Shown here: positions 11,739-22,706 of the stretch, one piece after another
Numbering within the stretch: the first letter of the stretch is position 1
Layout of the letters: each line of letters opens with the position of its first letter
DNA from: Galeruca laticollis
Lineage: Eukaryota > Arthropoda > Insecta > Coleoptera > Chrysomelidae
Assembly (NCBI GenBank): GCA_963921935.1
Contig: OY998182.1
Coordinates: 36,238,028 to 36,302,027 of the forward strand
Direction: 5' to 3'
Length of the DNA stretch: 64,000 bases
The notes under the pieces: model-generated
What the model was told of the DNA's origin: nothing
Seen by the model: only the letters and a program-made list of their open reading frames with translations
The model's database searches: none
Position numbers and translations under genes: made by a program

Positions 11739-12482
11739 CATGTAGAAAATGTACACATTTTAATGCAATATGTGGCAACTCCATTAAACCACGACGAGGA
11801 TCATCTTTTTGGTATTTGAATCCAATATTTTTCACTATCTTCCAGAGTGATGTTAAACAACCATTAAATAGTTTACGCTCCTGGAGTTTGTCTCTTAAAG
11901 TTTTCAAGGTTATGTGTTCCTCTGAAAAAATATTGTGTTAGTTAATTGTGAGTAAAATAAAACAGTAAATTCAATACACTCATTGTTTTCATGTAGAAAA
12001 TGTACACGTTTTAATGCAATATGTGGCAACTCCATTAAACCACGACGAGGATCATCTTTTTGGTATTTGAATCCAATATTATTCACTATCTTCCAGAGTG
12101 ATGTTAAACAACCATTAAATAGTTTACGCTCCTGGAGTTTGTCTCTTAAAGTTTTCAAGGTTATGTGTTCCTCTGAAAAAATAATGTGTTATTTAATTGT
12201 GAGTAAAATAAAACAGTAAATTCAATACACTCATTGTTTTCATGTAGAAAATGTACACGTTTTAATGCAATATGTGGCAACTCCATTAAACCACGACGAC
12301 GATCATCTTTTTGGTATTTGAATCCAATATTTTTCACTATCTTCCAGAGTGATGTTAAACAACCATTAAATAGTTTACGCTCCCTGGAGTTTGTCTCTTA
12401 AAGTTTTCAAGGTTATGTGTATATTGTGTTAGTTAATTGTGAATAAAATAAAACAGTAAATTCAATACACTCATTGTTTTCA
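11739..12482 (-). repeat. Three tandem 251-bp copies of one transposase exon plus intron
   Basis: CATGTAGAAAATGTACAC recurs at 11739, 11990 and 12241, an exact 251-bp period. Each unit carries a TTTTTTCAG acceptor (lost in the third unit), the exon beginning EEHITLKTLRDKLQ and containing LTSLWKIV and DDPRRGLMELPHIA, and part of an intron. Only the leftmost copy continues into the rest of the exon (to 11644). Units differ by only a few bases, so the duplication is recent compared with the decay of other elements. Confidence 0.92.
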
Positions 12483-12483
12483 T

Positions 12484-12643
12484 ACATTTCGTATATAACA
12501 TTTTGATCAAAATTATCAATTTCAACAGTAGGTTTTATGCGTTGTCTCTTTTTAGGTGGGCTTTTAGGCTGTTCATCTCTATTATGCTTGGCGGAAATAC
12601 GGTTAACAGTGGTAACGCTAAGTTATAAAGCTTCTGCAACTCT
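12484..12643 (-). pseudogene. Transposase exon 2 (helix-turn-helix and nuclear-localisation-like stretch)
   Basis: After TTGTAG the minus strand reads RVAEAL-stop-LSVTTVNRISAKHNRDE, a helix-turn-helix of the IS630/Tc1 type, then the basic stretch PPKKRQRIKPTVEID. The stop replaces an expected aromatic residue. The donor is unclear because the tandem duplication joins directly at the exon's 3' side near 12482. Confidence 0.6.
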
Positions 12644-12795
12644 CTACAATATAACTACTTCAATTTATGAAAGAATAATATATTATCAAGTTTAATTAAC
12701 CTAACCTAACATTAAAAACATTTAATCATTTACATTTAAATATGTAACAATCATATTAATAATGATGAATACAAATAGCGAATACTATTACTTAC

Positions 12796-12900
12796 GTCTC
12801 TTATAGCAGTAAGCGGGAGAAGCGGGCCCCCATTTCGGCATTCTCTTTCAAAATAGCTCAACAAAGATGTTACCATCTCTTGACATTTTCTGTTGAGCAT
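12796..12900 (-). pseudogene. Transposase exon 1
   Basis: The frame starts at an ATG (12900-12898) with MLNRKCQEMVTSLLSYF and ends TAIRD at an AGAGAC|GTAAGT donor (phase 0, 35 codons). The next exon begins after a TTGTAG acceptor at 12643 and continues the helix-turn-helix (RVAEAL, then LSVTTVNRISAKH). A TAA interrupts that exon after RVAEAL. Confidence 0.6.
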
Positions 12901-13429
12901 TTTATTAACCACACACTGCAGATTTGCCTAAATAATTAGTTATGAAAATAACTGTTTTTTTTTTAATCTTAAAGAAGCAATGAATTTAAAAGCACCAAAA
13001 AACTTGTATATATTAGACGATGATGGAATGTCAATAAACGTCAAAACAAACAGGGGAATTTTACCAGTTGATTTTACAACGACTTGAAGTTTTGCCAACC
13101 CGTTAGCTGTAAATTGCCGTGGCTGTAGAGGATAAATTGTATTCACGGTTGGTAAATTAATATTTATTCTGATAAGCAAGAAAGTAACTAAAATGACATC
13201 ATCGTCTTTTTATCGTAAATAAACTATACTATTACTTTTTACGTGGTTTAAACCCAAGAAATCCTGCTTGAACTTACATCGCCAAACCAGAAGCAAGAAC
13301 ACCTATATCATTTGTTTTAATGCATTTGAAGAAAGCGCTGTGTCGTGGAAAGAACTTTAATTATGTAACTAAAATTAAAAATTCCTAGTAAGTAGTACAA
13401 TGCTGTTTTGGGTACATTTTCCCAGAATT

Positions 13430-13517
13430 TAAGTTACGTTGATTCTTGGAGTATACTGAGGTATGGATATTCTAACAATAATAAGCCATACACATTAATT
13501 AATAATTCCGTGTTCTT
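13430..13517 (+). repeat. Repeat X, left copy (inverted relative to 20089-20185)
   Basis: Contains CTTGGAGTATACTGAGG and GGATATTCTAA, repeated in inverse orientation at 20089-20185. The two copies bracket a 6.7-kb cluster. No coding content. Confidence 0.7.
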
Positions 13518-13544
13518 TTTATGTAAAAGAAAAATTTTCTAGAT

Positions 13545-13825
13545 GTTTTTAATGCGAGGTGCCCTTAGAGATGCGCAAACAGTATGCCATTTTTTTTAGC
13601 TCATGTATAACATGAACATGTAAGACTACTCAATGGCAGACTGTTCCAAAACGCGGATTATTAATTTTATAACATACTGGGATCCTATGAACTCACGCAA
13701 ATGGTATGCCAATGACTCTGACAGTAGCTTTTTCGATGAATTTACTTTTAAAGCACATGACAGCCTGCTATAAAAACGCTTAATTTGGAAACAAACGTTA
13801 GCTAACTTTTATAATATGCAGTACT
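13545..13825 (+). repeat. Repeat Y, left copy (direct relative to 19795-20085)
   Basis: Shares with 19795-20085 landmarks such as GACTACTCAATGGCAGAC, AACTCACGCAAA and AAAGCACATGxCAGCCTGCT in the same order and orientation. A non-coding dispersed repeat about 285 bp long. Confidence 0.75.
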
Positions 13826-14286
13826 AGGAATATTCTTTGGTAACATGGAGTTTAACACAGAGTCCATAAGCAACAATGTGTTAGAAATAAATAAGTGTAA
13901 TCAGTGTATCACCTAGTTTCTTACAGGCTACCATAACATGCGAAATAAGTATTTGTATTATAACTGTAACAATCTACGCTAAGACTTGGATTGTCTATCT
14001 CTCCGTGCCGCTCTCTAACACACTTGACAACGCCACGTGCCTTGTGCATATTCCCTTTGACTGTGAGGCGATTATTGTTTTACGTTAGAATTAAATGGGC
14101 AGTGAATTATGTGGTTTTCAATACGGAATATTTTGCGGGCACTAGCAATTTTAACATTTAGACTGAAATTGAAGAGAGGGGATAAATAAAAATAGAAGTA
14201 TTACGGTTCTCTAGGAAATCGTTTTATTAGGAACGTATGAATAACAAGCGGAGTTTTTTTTGAATGATGAATGTTAGTAAATCTTA

Positions 14287-14577
14287 AAATGAGTAGTTTG
14301 CAGATACACCTAAAACTGCGAATGGTATTGCCAGGGTAATTCATATCGAAAAATAGCTGAAAATTTGTTTATTGTAGCATTTGGAAATACTCAGCCAATT
14401 ACCAAGAGACTGAGAGAACGATTATAATTTTGAGGAACATGGATGTGTCACTCCTACAAAGCATGGAGAACGTACACAGAATCCTCAAATTCAACCAGAA
14501 AAAGAAAATGGGATATTTTAATCCGTGCAAATGTGGGAAATAATCCTCTACAGTCGTCTACTCATTTATCCAAGCCG
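14287..14577 (+). pseudogene. Mariner-like transposase N-terminal fragment, copy A
   Basis: Near-identical in order to 16853-17145: a helix-turn-helix region, then NPLQSS-type sequence. It diverges after about 14577 and has several frame breaks. Only the DNA-binding part remains. 14578-15110 shows nothing else recognisable. Confidence 0.6.
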
Positions 14578-15110
14578 TTTGTGCCTCAGCATTTGTCAAA
14601 TGTCTAGTAATGCGTCTGTTTTTGTTCACATAGCAAATTTCACCAAATTAATAATCTCGTGTGAAACTGTATGGTCAACTAATCGAATAGTCGAGCCATT
14701 AATAAGTAAAAAATATGACATTTTGCAGTTGTAGAGAAGAACATCAGAATAAATGGTAACGAACCACATAAAAACTCATATCTGCTGGAATTAGCTTAAA
14801 ATAGATTTAATGTTTTTAGTACTAAATATCTTAGTTTACCGATTTTATTAATAAAGTATGTTGTACAGGGTTTTCCAAATATGCGATAACTGTTTTGAAA
14901 AGGTAGTATAGGCCACGTCAACGGGAAAGTCGCTTAGTACATGCTGTGTATTTACAGCGGCATTCAATAAATGGGCACTTTTGGTTTTATACTTTATTGA
15001 ATAGGAATTTTACACAAAAAGGTGGAATGTGGATCGACATCAGATCTCATGTGCCGCCAAAATCCTTGACAAGTGAAGTCCTCTGAGGTGCGCCAGATGT
15101 TTAAGTGCTT

Positions 15111-16408
15111 TCAGCGTTGACATGGTGTTATTGACAACAGTAATATCCGAGTTATGGGTATTTTCTGAATCACCTTCAACTTCCAAAGCTCTTTTTTCTG
15201 AAACAGACAATTCGAGGCTTTACAGACTATTGGACTATTTGGTAACGATTTAGTACATACTGTGGATATACTTGGGTTTTCATTAAACACTTTATGCTTG
15301 CCACTATCACTCGAAGTGTTATCATTACACGTCACTATTTCACTAAATTCTTTCGGTGTGGAACGCATATCATTGAAATGTACAAATTTCACATTATCGT
15401 TGGCCATAACTAAATATGTACAAGGACTAATAACTTTTACAACTTTTGCTTTTTCCCACAATTTTGATTGGATATTTTTAATATAAACTTCTTCATTAAT
15501 TGTGTAAACAATATTTTTATTTAAAAACTTAGTTTGTGTTTTGTTTTTATTAAAGGAAGGTTTAATTAAATCAAATCTAGTCATAGGTCTCATACGCCAC
15601 TTACACTTGATGGGGTTATTCTGTAAGTAAAGAGGAAGTTATATAATTTATTTAAAAATAGGTTTTTACCAATTCCTTCTCCCTTCTCAAGAAACAGTGC
15701 TTTTTCTAGGCCTTTCTTCACAGTTTGTACGCTCTTTTCCGCGGTACCATTTGACTGTGGGTGGTAAGGGGGCGATATTATTGACTCAATACCATTGGCT
15801 ATACAAAACGATATGAATTTAAAGGAATTAAACGGCGGTCTATTGTCGCTAACTAGTTCAACGGGAATTCCAAAAATTGCAAGAATTTCTTTCAATTTTT
15901 GGATTGTTTCTTTTGCATTTGTTCCATGGTCCATTAATTTGACATCTATAAGTTTTGACTTAGTATCAACTAAGAGAAGGAATGTGAAATTGTTTTAAAG
16001 GAAAAGATTAATATGGACCCTGTAGAAATTATTTGGTGCCGCCGGCCATGGCAACAGTACACTTGACAGATTTGACATAAACCAATAAACTAACTTTTCT
16101 ATGCTATAATTTATACCAGGCCACCAACAATATGCACGAGTTAACATTTTTGTCTTTACCATTCCTATATGCTGTTCATGAAAGAGGCAAAGTATATTTT
16201 GTTGTAGTGAATTTGGTATAACTACTTTATTTCCCCACAACAGAAACTCATTTTCTACTGAAAGTTCTAGTCGTTTATTAAAGTAAGGTTTCAATCTGAC
16301 ATCCGTTAATATATTTAGCCATCCTGATAATATACATATTACAAAATGGCAAATATGCAATTCTGAACGATTAGCGTAAACATCTCTTCCCCACCGACAA
16401 CGTCTCAA
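15111..16408 (-). pseudogene. Gypsy integrase fragment
   Basis: From right to left: 15995-16408 has the zinc-binding HH-CC region (LFHEQHIGMVKTK, then AYCWWPGI). 15590-15934 has the core FGIPVELVSDNRPPF and PPYHPQSNGTAEKSVQTVK (second Asp and Glu). 15111-15593 has the C-terminal KVISPCTYLVMANDN and FNDMRSTPKEF. The first catalytic region near 15940-16010 is degraded. No gag, protease or RT accompanies it. The fragment lies between the two arms of an inverted repeat. Confidence 0.85.
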
Positions 16409-16825
16409 TAAAATGTTTCTGTAGTTATGAGTGTAAACCGCCTGTAATTCCTACGCTCCTGATAAAACGATTTCGTCTAGAGTCGCAATTCTTCTATTTT
16501 TATCTATCCCTCTCTACATTTTCAATCTACACGTTGAAAGTATAACTACCCATTCAATATTCCTTTTTAATCATTACAGAAATAATTCCTCATTTAATTC
16601 TAACGTAAAACAATAATCGCCTCATAGTCAACGGGAAAATATAAGAGGCACATGGCATTACCAGTGTATTATAGAGAGGCATGGTGAGATTGACAATCTA
16701 AAGTCAGCGTAGATTATTACAGTTAAAATAAGGATACTAGAATATACGAATCGCGCGTGCGCCTCTAGAGGGCGGTACTTCTGACCAGCTATAGTTCGGA
16801 CGTTTAACTGTACGTCACTACTTGT

Positions 16826-17720
16826 TTGTTTCCGAATGACGATCGATCTTATAAAATGAGATTGCAGGTACACCAAAAAGTGCAAATTGTAAAATGGTAC
16901 TACCAAGGTCATTCATATCGAGAAATAGCAGAAATTTTGTTTATTGTAGCATTCGAAAATACCCAACCAATTAGCAAGAAACAAGTGGGAGCGGTTATAA
17001 AAAATGTTGGATGTGCCACTCCTACAAAATATGGATCACGTACACAAAATCGTTAAATCCAACCCGAAAAAGAAGAAAGAGATATTTTAATATGTGCAAG
17101 TGTGGAAAATAATCCTCTACAGTCGTCCGCTCATTTAGCCAAGGATTTTGATGTTGATCCGAAAACGATTCGGACTTTATTAAAAAAAATGGCTATCGTA
17201 GTTTTAAACTGAAAAAAGTAATTTCGTAGAATGGAATATTGTGAAATAGTTATGGAAAAAATACAATTGGATGCAAACTTTTCAAAAGATATTTTGTTCA
17301 CAGACAGATGAATCGACTTTTCCCATACACAAACACTACAATAGTAGAACTCAATGTCCCCAAAAGTTAACTGTTTGAGCTGGAATATTTGGCGAACATT
17401 TAATTGGACCATTTTTTATTGACGGCAATTTAATCGGACAAAAATATTTGAATATGCCGCAAAACCAAATTACTCTTGCCCTCGTCAACTTCAATGATAT
17501 TTGGTATCAGCATAACGGTTGTGCATCGCATAATTATCGATTAGCAATAAATTTCCCAATCGGATAATCTCAACGAATGCTAACATTAGATGGCCTGCTA
17601 GATCTCCAGATTTGGCACCCAACGATTTTTTTCTGGGTAAGCCTTTATGGAGATAACACCTCAAATACTCACCCATGTTCTTCAAGAATTTTATAACGGG
17701 TTTGGTTACTGTTTAGCTCA
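16826..17720 (+). pseudogene. Mariner-like (IS630/Tc1 superfamily) transposase, copy B
   Basis: The frame from 16856 gives MRLQVHQKVQIVKWYYQGHS and YREIAEILF, a helix-turn-helix. Later pieces give AKDFDVDPKTIRTLLKK, DILFTD, IFGEHLIGPFFIDGNL and DLQIWHPTIFF (a degraded third-Asp region). Stops and frameshifts occur throughout. It is homologous to copy A at 14287. The 5' flank (16740-16825) looks unique. Confidence 0.7.
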
Positions 17721-18507
17721 AAACAGGGGTTTAATCGAACGTTTGATTTAAATTCATTGAAGAATTAAGAAGTTTTTTTTTTAATTTATTACCTATCAGA
17801 ATGTTACTTTTATTTAAAAGTAGTAGGAATTTTCATTAGAATTCTCTATTTTTATGTTTATTATCGAAAGCGGTTTTTAATTGGTACTGTTTGTACACAA
17901 AGAGTTCGTTTCTCATTTGTAAACAAATGTAAAAACTGTAAAATCTTTTTTATTTATGCAAACAATAATCGAACCAAGTGTTCAACGACATATTTCACGT
18001 TGCCAAATCTGAAAAAAGTAAAGGTTTTATCTGTTTTAAAACTGAAAACTAGAACAATTTCCAGCATTACAATAAAATGTTCAACAAATAGATCTAATTA
18101 CTTATCTTGATCTGTTACAACCTTTCAAACTATCATAATTAAAAGCTTCTTATAACTTGTTCTCTTGTTAGAACAATGCATTTTACAATTAATATAGATA
18201 TACAATGAAAGTTGGCAACACTGTTTCTTTTATCCTGTTAATACCTACAAATAATTTGAAACACATTGACGTAATGGAGATGTGTTTATTGCACGTTTTC
18301 CACTTTATGATATCCCGTTAGCGAAAAAGAATAATACACTGAATTTATATGTATTTGTTTCTTTTTAACACATTGACATTTAAAGATATGTGCCCACAGA
18401 AAATTCCTAATACTGTATACATGCTAATTTTGGAGTGAAGAAAGAACATGCATATATACATACAAACATTATTTTTTTATAGTATAGTGCTTTCGAGAAG
18501 TAGCGGA
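17721..18507. other. AT-rich spacer
   Basis: Nothing recognised on either strand apart from scattered AT runs. Confidence 0.4.
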
Positions 18508-19766
18508 TAAATTTATTATTTCTGAAATTGAGAGTTTTTCGATAAATCCTCTGACACATCGATTTTGTTTCATACTTTTTGACATAGACCTCTATTTGTG
18601 ACATAATCGTTATTCGAGATATGACGTTATCGACAATTTTTGTAAATGGCGACACCCAATTTCGACCTTGCCAACTGAAGAGCGTGTCATTCTACGTACA
18701 CATATGTAAAAATTATGGTTGTCTGAGAGTTGTCTTAGCGACTGAGAATTTTTTTATTGCTGTCGGATAAAAACTTCAAATTGCACTTGTTTGGCCTCTT
18801 TATTATTTCTTATCGATTTGTTATCTTTTGTTTTACAAAAGCAGTGTATTTGTACTGTTTATTGAGTAAGGACTTTGTCATTTTATAAGAAAAAAGGTAT
18901 GCCTTGTTCATGAGCTATCTAAAAACGACTTTGATCGACGAATTCAATTCTGCTAGCAAATGCAAGAGCTATGGCATGAATGATGATAATTTTCTGACCA
19001 AGCAACTTTTGTTTTAAATGGCCATGACGTTAAGTATCGCACTCAGCATCTTCAGAAAGTGAATATGTGATGCGGCATAGTCGACGGGAGAATTCTGAAT
19101 CCGTATTTATTTGACGAGAACCTAACTGGTGCAAGACATTTGGAGTTTCTTCGAGGCGACCTTATTCATGAACTAATAAATTTATATCCAAATGAGGAAT
19201 GTGATCATCCGAGAAATTACATATTTTTTCAAAAAGATATTCACCTCCCCATTATGCAGCACCTGTCCGTACTTATTTAGATGAGGTGTTCCCGAATCAT
19301 TGGATAGAGAGAAGGGGGCCGATTGAGTGGTCAACCATATCACCAGATTTGTTACCCCTAGTATACGTTACTAGACCGGCGAATTTAGAAGAATTACAAG
19401 AAAAAATTCGTCAGGAGGTACATCGTATACCTTCTAAAGTTATTGACCATGTTCAATGGTGCACAATTTCAAAATTTACTTTTGGTGAAATTTAAAATAC
19501 TGTTTTTTAATGCTTTTATCTTACCAACATACGCTAATGTGATCATATTTTTGATGACGTACACGTAGAATAACACGCTCTTTTAATTTGCACTGTCGAA
19601 ATTGGGTATCGCCATTTAAAAAAATTATCGATGACGTCATATGTGGAATAAAGATTACGTCACAAATATAGGTCGTATGTCGAAAAGTGCCTTTGATTAA
19701 AACAAAATCGACGTGTCAGAGTATTTTTACGAAAAACTCTCAATTTCAGAAATAATTAATGTATTC
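18508..19766 (+). mobile_element. Internally deleted mariner-like element with ~200-bp TIRs
   Basis: 18508-18703 and 19556-19766 are inverted copies (shared AAAAACTCTCAATTTCAGAA, GACGTxAT and AAATTGGGT blocks). The ~850-bp interior has transposase remnants related to the element at 50228: LFDENLTGARHLEFLRGDLI (19105-19170), then HWIERRGPIEWSTISPDLLP (19298-19355), the third-Asp region. The helix-turn-helix part is missing. Non-functional. Confidence 0.75.
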
Positions 19767-19794
19767 CTTACTTTTTGAAGAAAAATTTACTAGT

Positions 19795-20085
19795 TGTTTT
19801 TAATGCAAGATGCCCTTGGACATGCGCAAACGGTATGTTTGTTTTAGCTCACGTATAACATGAACATCTAAGACTACTCAATGGCAGACGGTTCCGAAAA
19901 GTAGATAACTAATTTTTTTAAATACTGGGGCACCTGTCTGATGCGACCATATGAACTCACGCAAACGGTATGCCAGTATCTTTTTCGTTGAATTACATTT
20001 TAAAGCACATGGCAGCCTGCTAGAAATCGTATAAAAACGCTTCATTTGGAAACAAAAGTTGTATAACTTTTATAATATATAACGA
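19795..20085 (+). repeat. Repeat Y, right copy
   Basis: Direct copy of 13545-13825, abutting inverted repeat X at 20089. Non-coding. Confidence 0.75.
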
Positions 20086-20088
20086 ACA

Positions 20089-20185
20089 CTGAATTATTCA
20101 TTAATTTGTGGCTTATTATCCTTAGAATATCCATACCTCAATATACTCCAAGAGATAAGATAACACCTCCGAAATTCTGTGACTA
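20089..20185 (-). repeat. Repeat X, right copy (inverted)
   Basis: Reverse-complement counterpart of 13430-13517. The remaining 20186-21079 up to the F-box exon has no recognised content except a short inverted repeat (GATAGCTT at 20482, AAGCTATC at 20526). Confidence 0.7.
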
Positions 20186-21079
20186 ACTCCCGGTTTAAAA
20201 AGCTGCATCAACTAAAGAAGATTTAAAGCAGCTTTTCATAGCAGAATGTGAACTATTGCACCAAGATGTATTAGAAACGTTTTCTAATCCTACACAAGCG
20301 ACCAAAGTTATTTTAACGAAGATTTCTTCGATTTCATTGAAGATGTAATATAATCTGTTGAAAAAAAAATAGAGAAGAATTGTTACAGTGAATAAATGCT
20401 TTACCTATTTTTACTGTGATTTAATTCATTTGGGTAGTAAAACACTTAAATTGCTTAAAAAATTAGAACACTGAGCCTGTGGGATAGCTTTATTAACAAA
20501 TCGAAAGTAACAAATCTTACGTTTAAGCTATCCGACATGATTGTGTTAGAAAGTGGTGAAACAAGCCCTAAGGTTCCTTAATTTTGTTTAGAGTAATTTT
20601 TATGTATACCAAAAATTAATTGAAAAACTAATTATTAATAGCTCCATTTTCCGTGTAATTGTAATTACATTTATATAGTTCCTATTTTTAAGACATGTAC
20701 TTTGTGATTAGTCCCTTTTTTGGAAAAGTAAACTTAAGGTATTATATATAATGTAATTACCCCGGTCTGCATCTAAAATCATCCAAATTTAGAAAAGAAA
20801 AGTGAAACAACAATGGACAAGATGGTATACAATATTTTTTCTACATTTAACACTGATTAATTTTCAGTAATTTGTAACCCTCGAGCATTCTTACCCACTG
20901 TAGTGAAAATGCACACAAGCCTTTATACTTTAAACAAAGACTACAATATTTATTATGTCTTTGACTTTCGTATCTCTGACAGGCCCTGGCCTTAGTTTAG
21001 CTCAGTCTCGATTCAAAAGCCGTAGGCATGTTGAATTGTAATTAAAGAAAATGATTATTATACATTTGTTTGATTTCAG

Positions 21080-21266
21080 AGAAAGGCTTGGATCATGTGG
21101 CAGAGAATATTCTGTCATATTTAGATGCAGATAGCCTAAGAAACGCAGAATTAGTTTGTAAGGAATGGTTCAGAGTGATCTCGGAAGGTATGTTATGGAA
21201 GAAGCTCATCGAAAGAAAAGTTAGGACGGACTCTTTGTGGAGGGGATTGGCCGAAAGGCGGATGTG
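21080..21266 (+). CDS. slmb: Slimb/beta-TrCP F-box exon
   Basis: Internal exon of the substrate receptor of the SCF (Skp1-Cul1-F-box) ubiquitin ligase that in insects degrades phosphorylated Armadillo/beta-catenin, Cubitus interruptus and related targets. The exon follows a TTTGATTTCAG acceptor and ends before GTAAAT. It starts at codon position 2 and ends two bases into a Trp codon. The translation holds the F-box core (GLDHVAENILSYLDADSL, then LVCKEWFRVISEGMLWKKL) and the linker ending AERRMW. This is the Skp1-binding part of the protein and is near-identical to the animal family. The next exon (31448) restores Trp across the junction. The preceding exon is not recognised. Splice sites are read from the sequence; family and role are established knowledge. 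Confidence 0.95.
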
Positions 21267-22706
21267 GTAAATATAATTAATTCATATTTATGTGGTTTTG
21301 TACATATATGTCAATAACTTCGTTACCGAAACGAGTTAAATCCCTCTACAACAAAATATCAAAAAAAAATTAATAATTGAGTTTCGTGGAATTATTTACA
21401 GACGACCTAGAAAATTATCGTCGTTTACTTTGTTTTGCGTTTTTTTATATTGCATTATCAGTACCTAGGTGAAATAAAAACTATTGTTGCTATTCATACA
21501 CATGTATGTTTACGACGATTATTTGTTTGTTGACGGTTCGGTTCAACGACATAAATAAGGAGCGTTGTACTACAAAAAGGATGTAGAATATATACAGGGT
21601 GTTTCTAAATACATGTGAAATAATCCAGGGAGTGATTGCCCGTATGAAATTATGATGGATCGTTCATTTAACAAAATTTTCTCAGCCCATCCCCTTCCGA
21701 GATATCACCCCTAAAAGGTGGTGAATGAAATTAAGTTTTAATTTTTTTCTTAAATCGAAGAATAGACAGAAACTTGAAATTGTATGCACTCGCGTGAAAT
21801 TAGCATCCCTTACCTTATTTATTTCGACATTGAATTTTGTGAAATAAAATTATTATTTAAAATTCCTGTTTATTTTACAACATTTCTTGATCTTAAAGTT
21901 TTTTCCGAGAAAAAATAAATTAATTAATGTATCACACAGGATTTGGCTTATGATTTTTGTAACAGATTTAGTTGCATTTTTTTCATGTCCTTGTTGTCTA
22001 TATTTTAGCCATTATTTTCTTGTTTATTTACTCTCCAATAAAACATAATTTGAATATTCATATTTATGTCCTCACTTAATGAACATCTAATATTTGTTTT
22101 ATTATTTCCTTGTACGTGGGATTGCCAAATTGCAGCTTTTATTAACAAAAGCATTTCACAATCCACAGCATGCCATTAAAATGTCTATTAATAAAACATG
22201 TGATTTAATTAAAAAAATCTGCATAATATAATATTTTGAGGTTAGAAATTTCATACACAAACATAATACACATAAAAATAGAAGACGACCTTCCTTCCAT
22301 TGAAAACTTCAATATACATTTATTGTCACGTTGTTGATTTGATCTCCTTACTCCCCAGATAATTTAATATAAAAAAATTAACCGTCTAAAATTTTTCCAG
22401 TCATAGTAGGCTGGAACCATAGTGACTTTTGTTTAGAACTTTCAGAAAGGTTATTATGTTTGTTGTTTACTTAATTAAGTAATTAAAAGTCTTTTATTTA
22501 CACTATTTACTGTTTGAAATAATTGAAAGGCAGTTTCTAGTTTAAATGATCTTTTGTTTTCGTTCCAAATTAAAATTAATACATGTAGATGAACTCTTGA
22601 GGTTTCCAATAGTATACAAAGGCAGATAAATATTTCTTTTAGTGTATGCTACTAAATAATTTGGATTCCTACTGATTTAGATTGAATATTTCTAATAGAT
22701 ACAACT
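21267..22706. other. Intron sequence with a transposon-end-like motif
   Basis: AT-rich intron. At 21595 TACAGGGTGTTTCTAAATAC begins ~350 bp of sequence of the kind found at insect DNA-transposon ends (ATATCACCCCTAAAAGGTGG block at about 21702). No inverted partner was found in the window. 22300-22706 precedes the BEL gag, and I found no LTR there matching the 3' side. Confidence 0.4.

Larger units (their letters stand above)
9945..13226 (-). mobile_element. Spliced Tc1/mariner-superfamily transposon with 30-bp TIRs
   Basis: Terminal inverted repeats of about 30 bp begin TAGTTTATTTACG and are flanked by TA at 9943-9944 and 13227-13228. Inside, the minus strand encodes a multi-exon DDE transposase: an initial exon (12796-12900), a helix-turn-helix exon (from 12643), a middle exon present three times in tandem (11739-12482) and the DDE exons (10672-11306). 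The first catalytic residue reads L-N-E-T-W rather than L-D-E-T-W. With an in-frame stop in exon 2, the copy looks dead. The TIRs and TA flanks are seen directly; superfamily is from motif recognition. Confidence 0.8.
13955..16730 (+). mobile_element. Inverted-repeat-bounded element containing mariner and gypsy pieces
   Basis: 13955-14253 and 16430-16730 are inverted copies of each other. Both carry GAGGCGATTATTGTTTTACG and the GTTAGAATTAAATG block. Between them lie a + strand transposase start (14287-14577) and a - strand gypsy integrase (15111-16408). It reads as a mariner-like element with ~300-bp TIRs whose interior was replaced or invaded. The ends are approximate and no target duplication could be confirmed. 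Confidence 0.55.
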
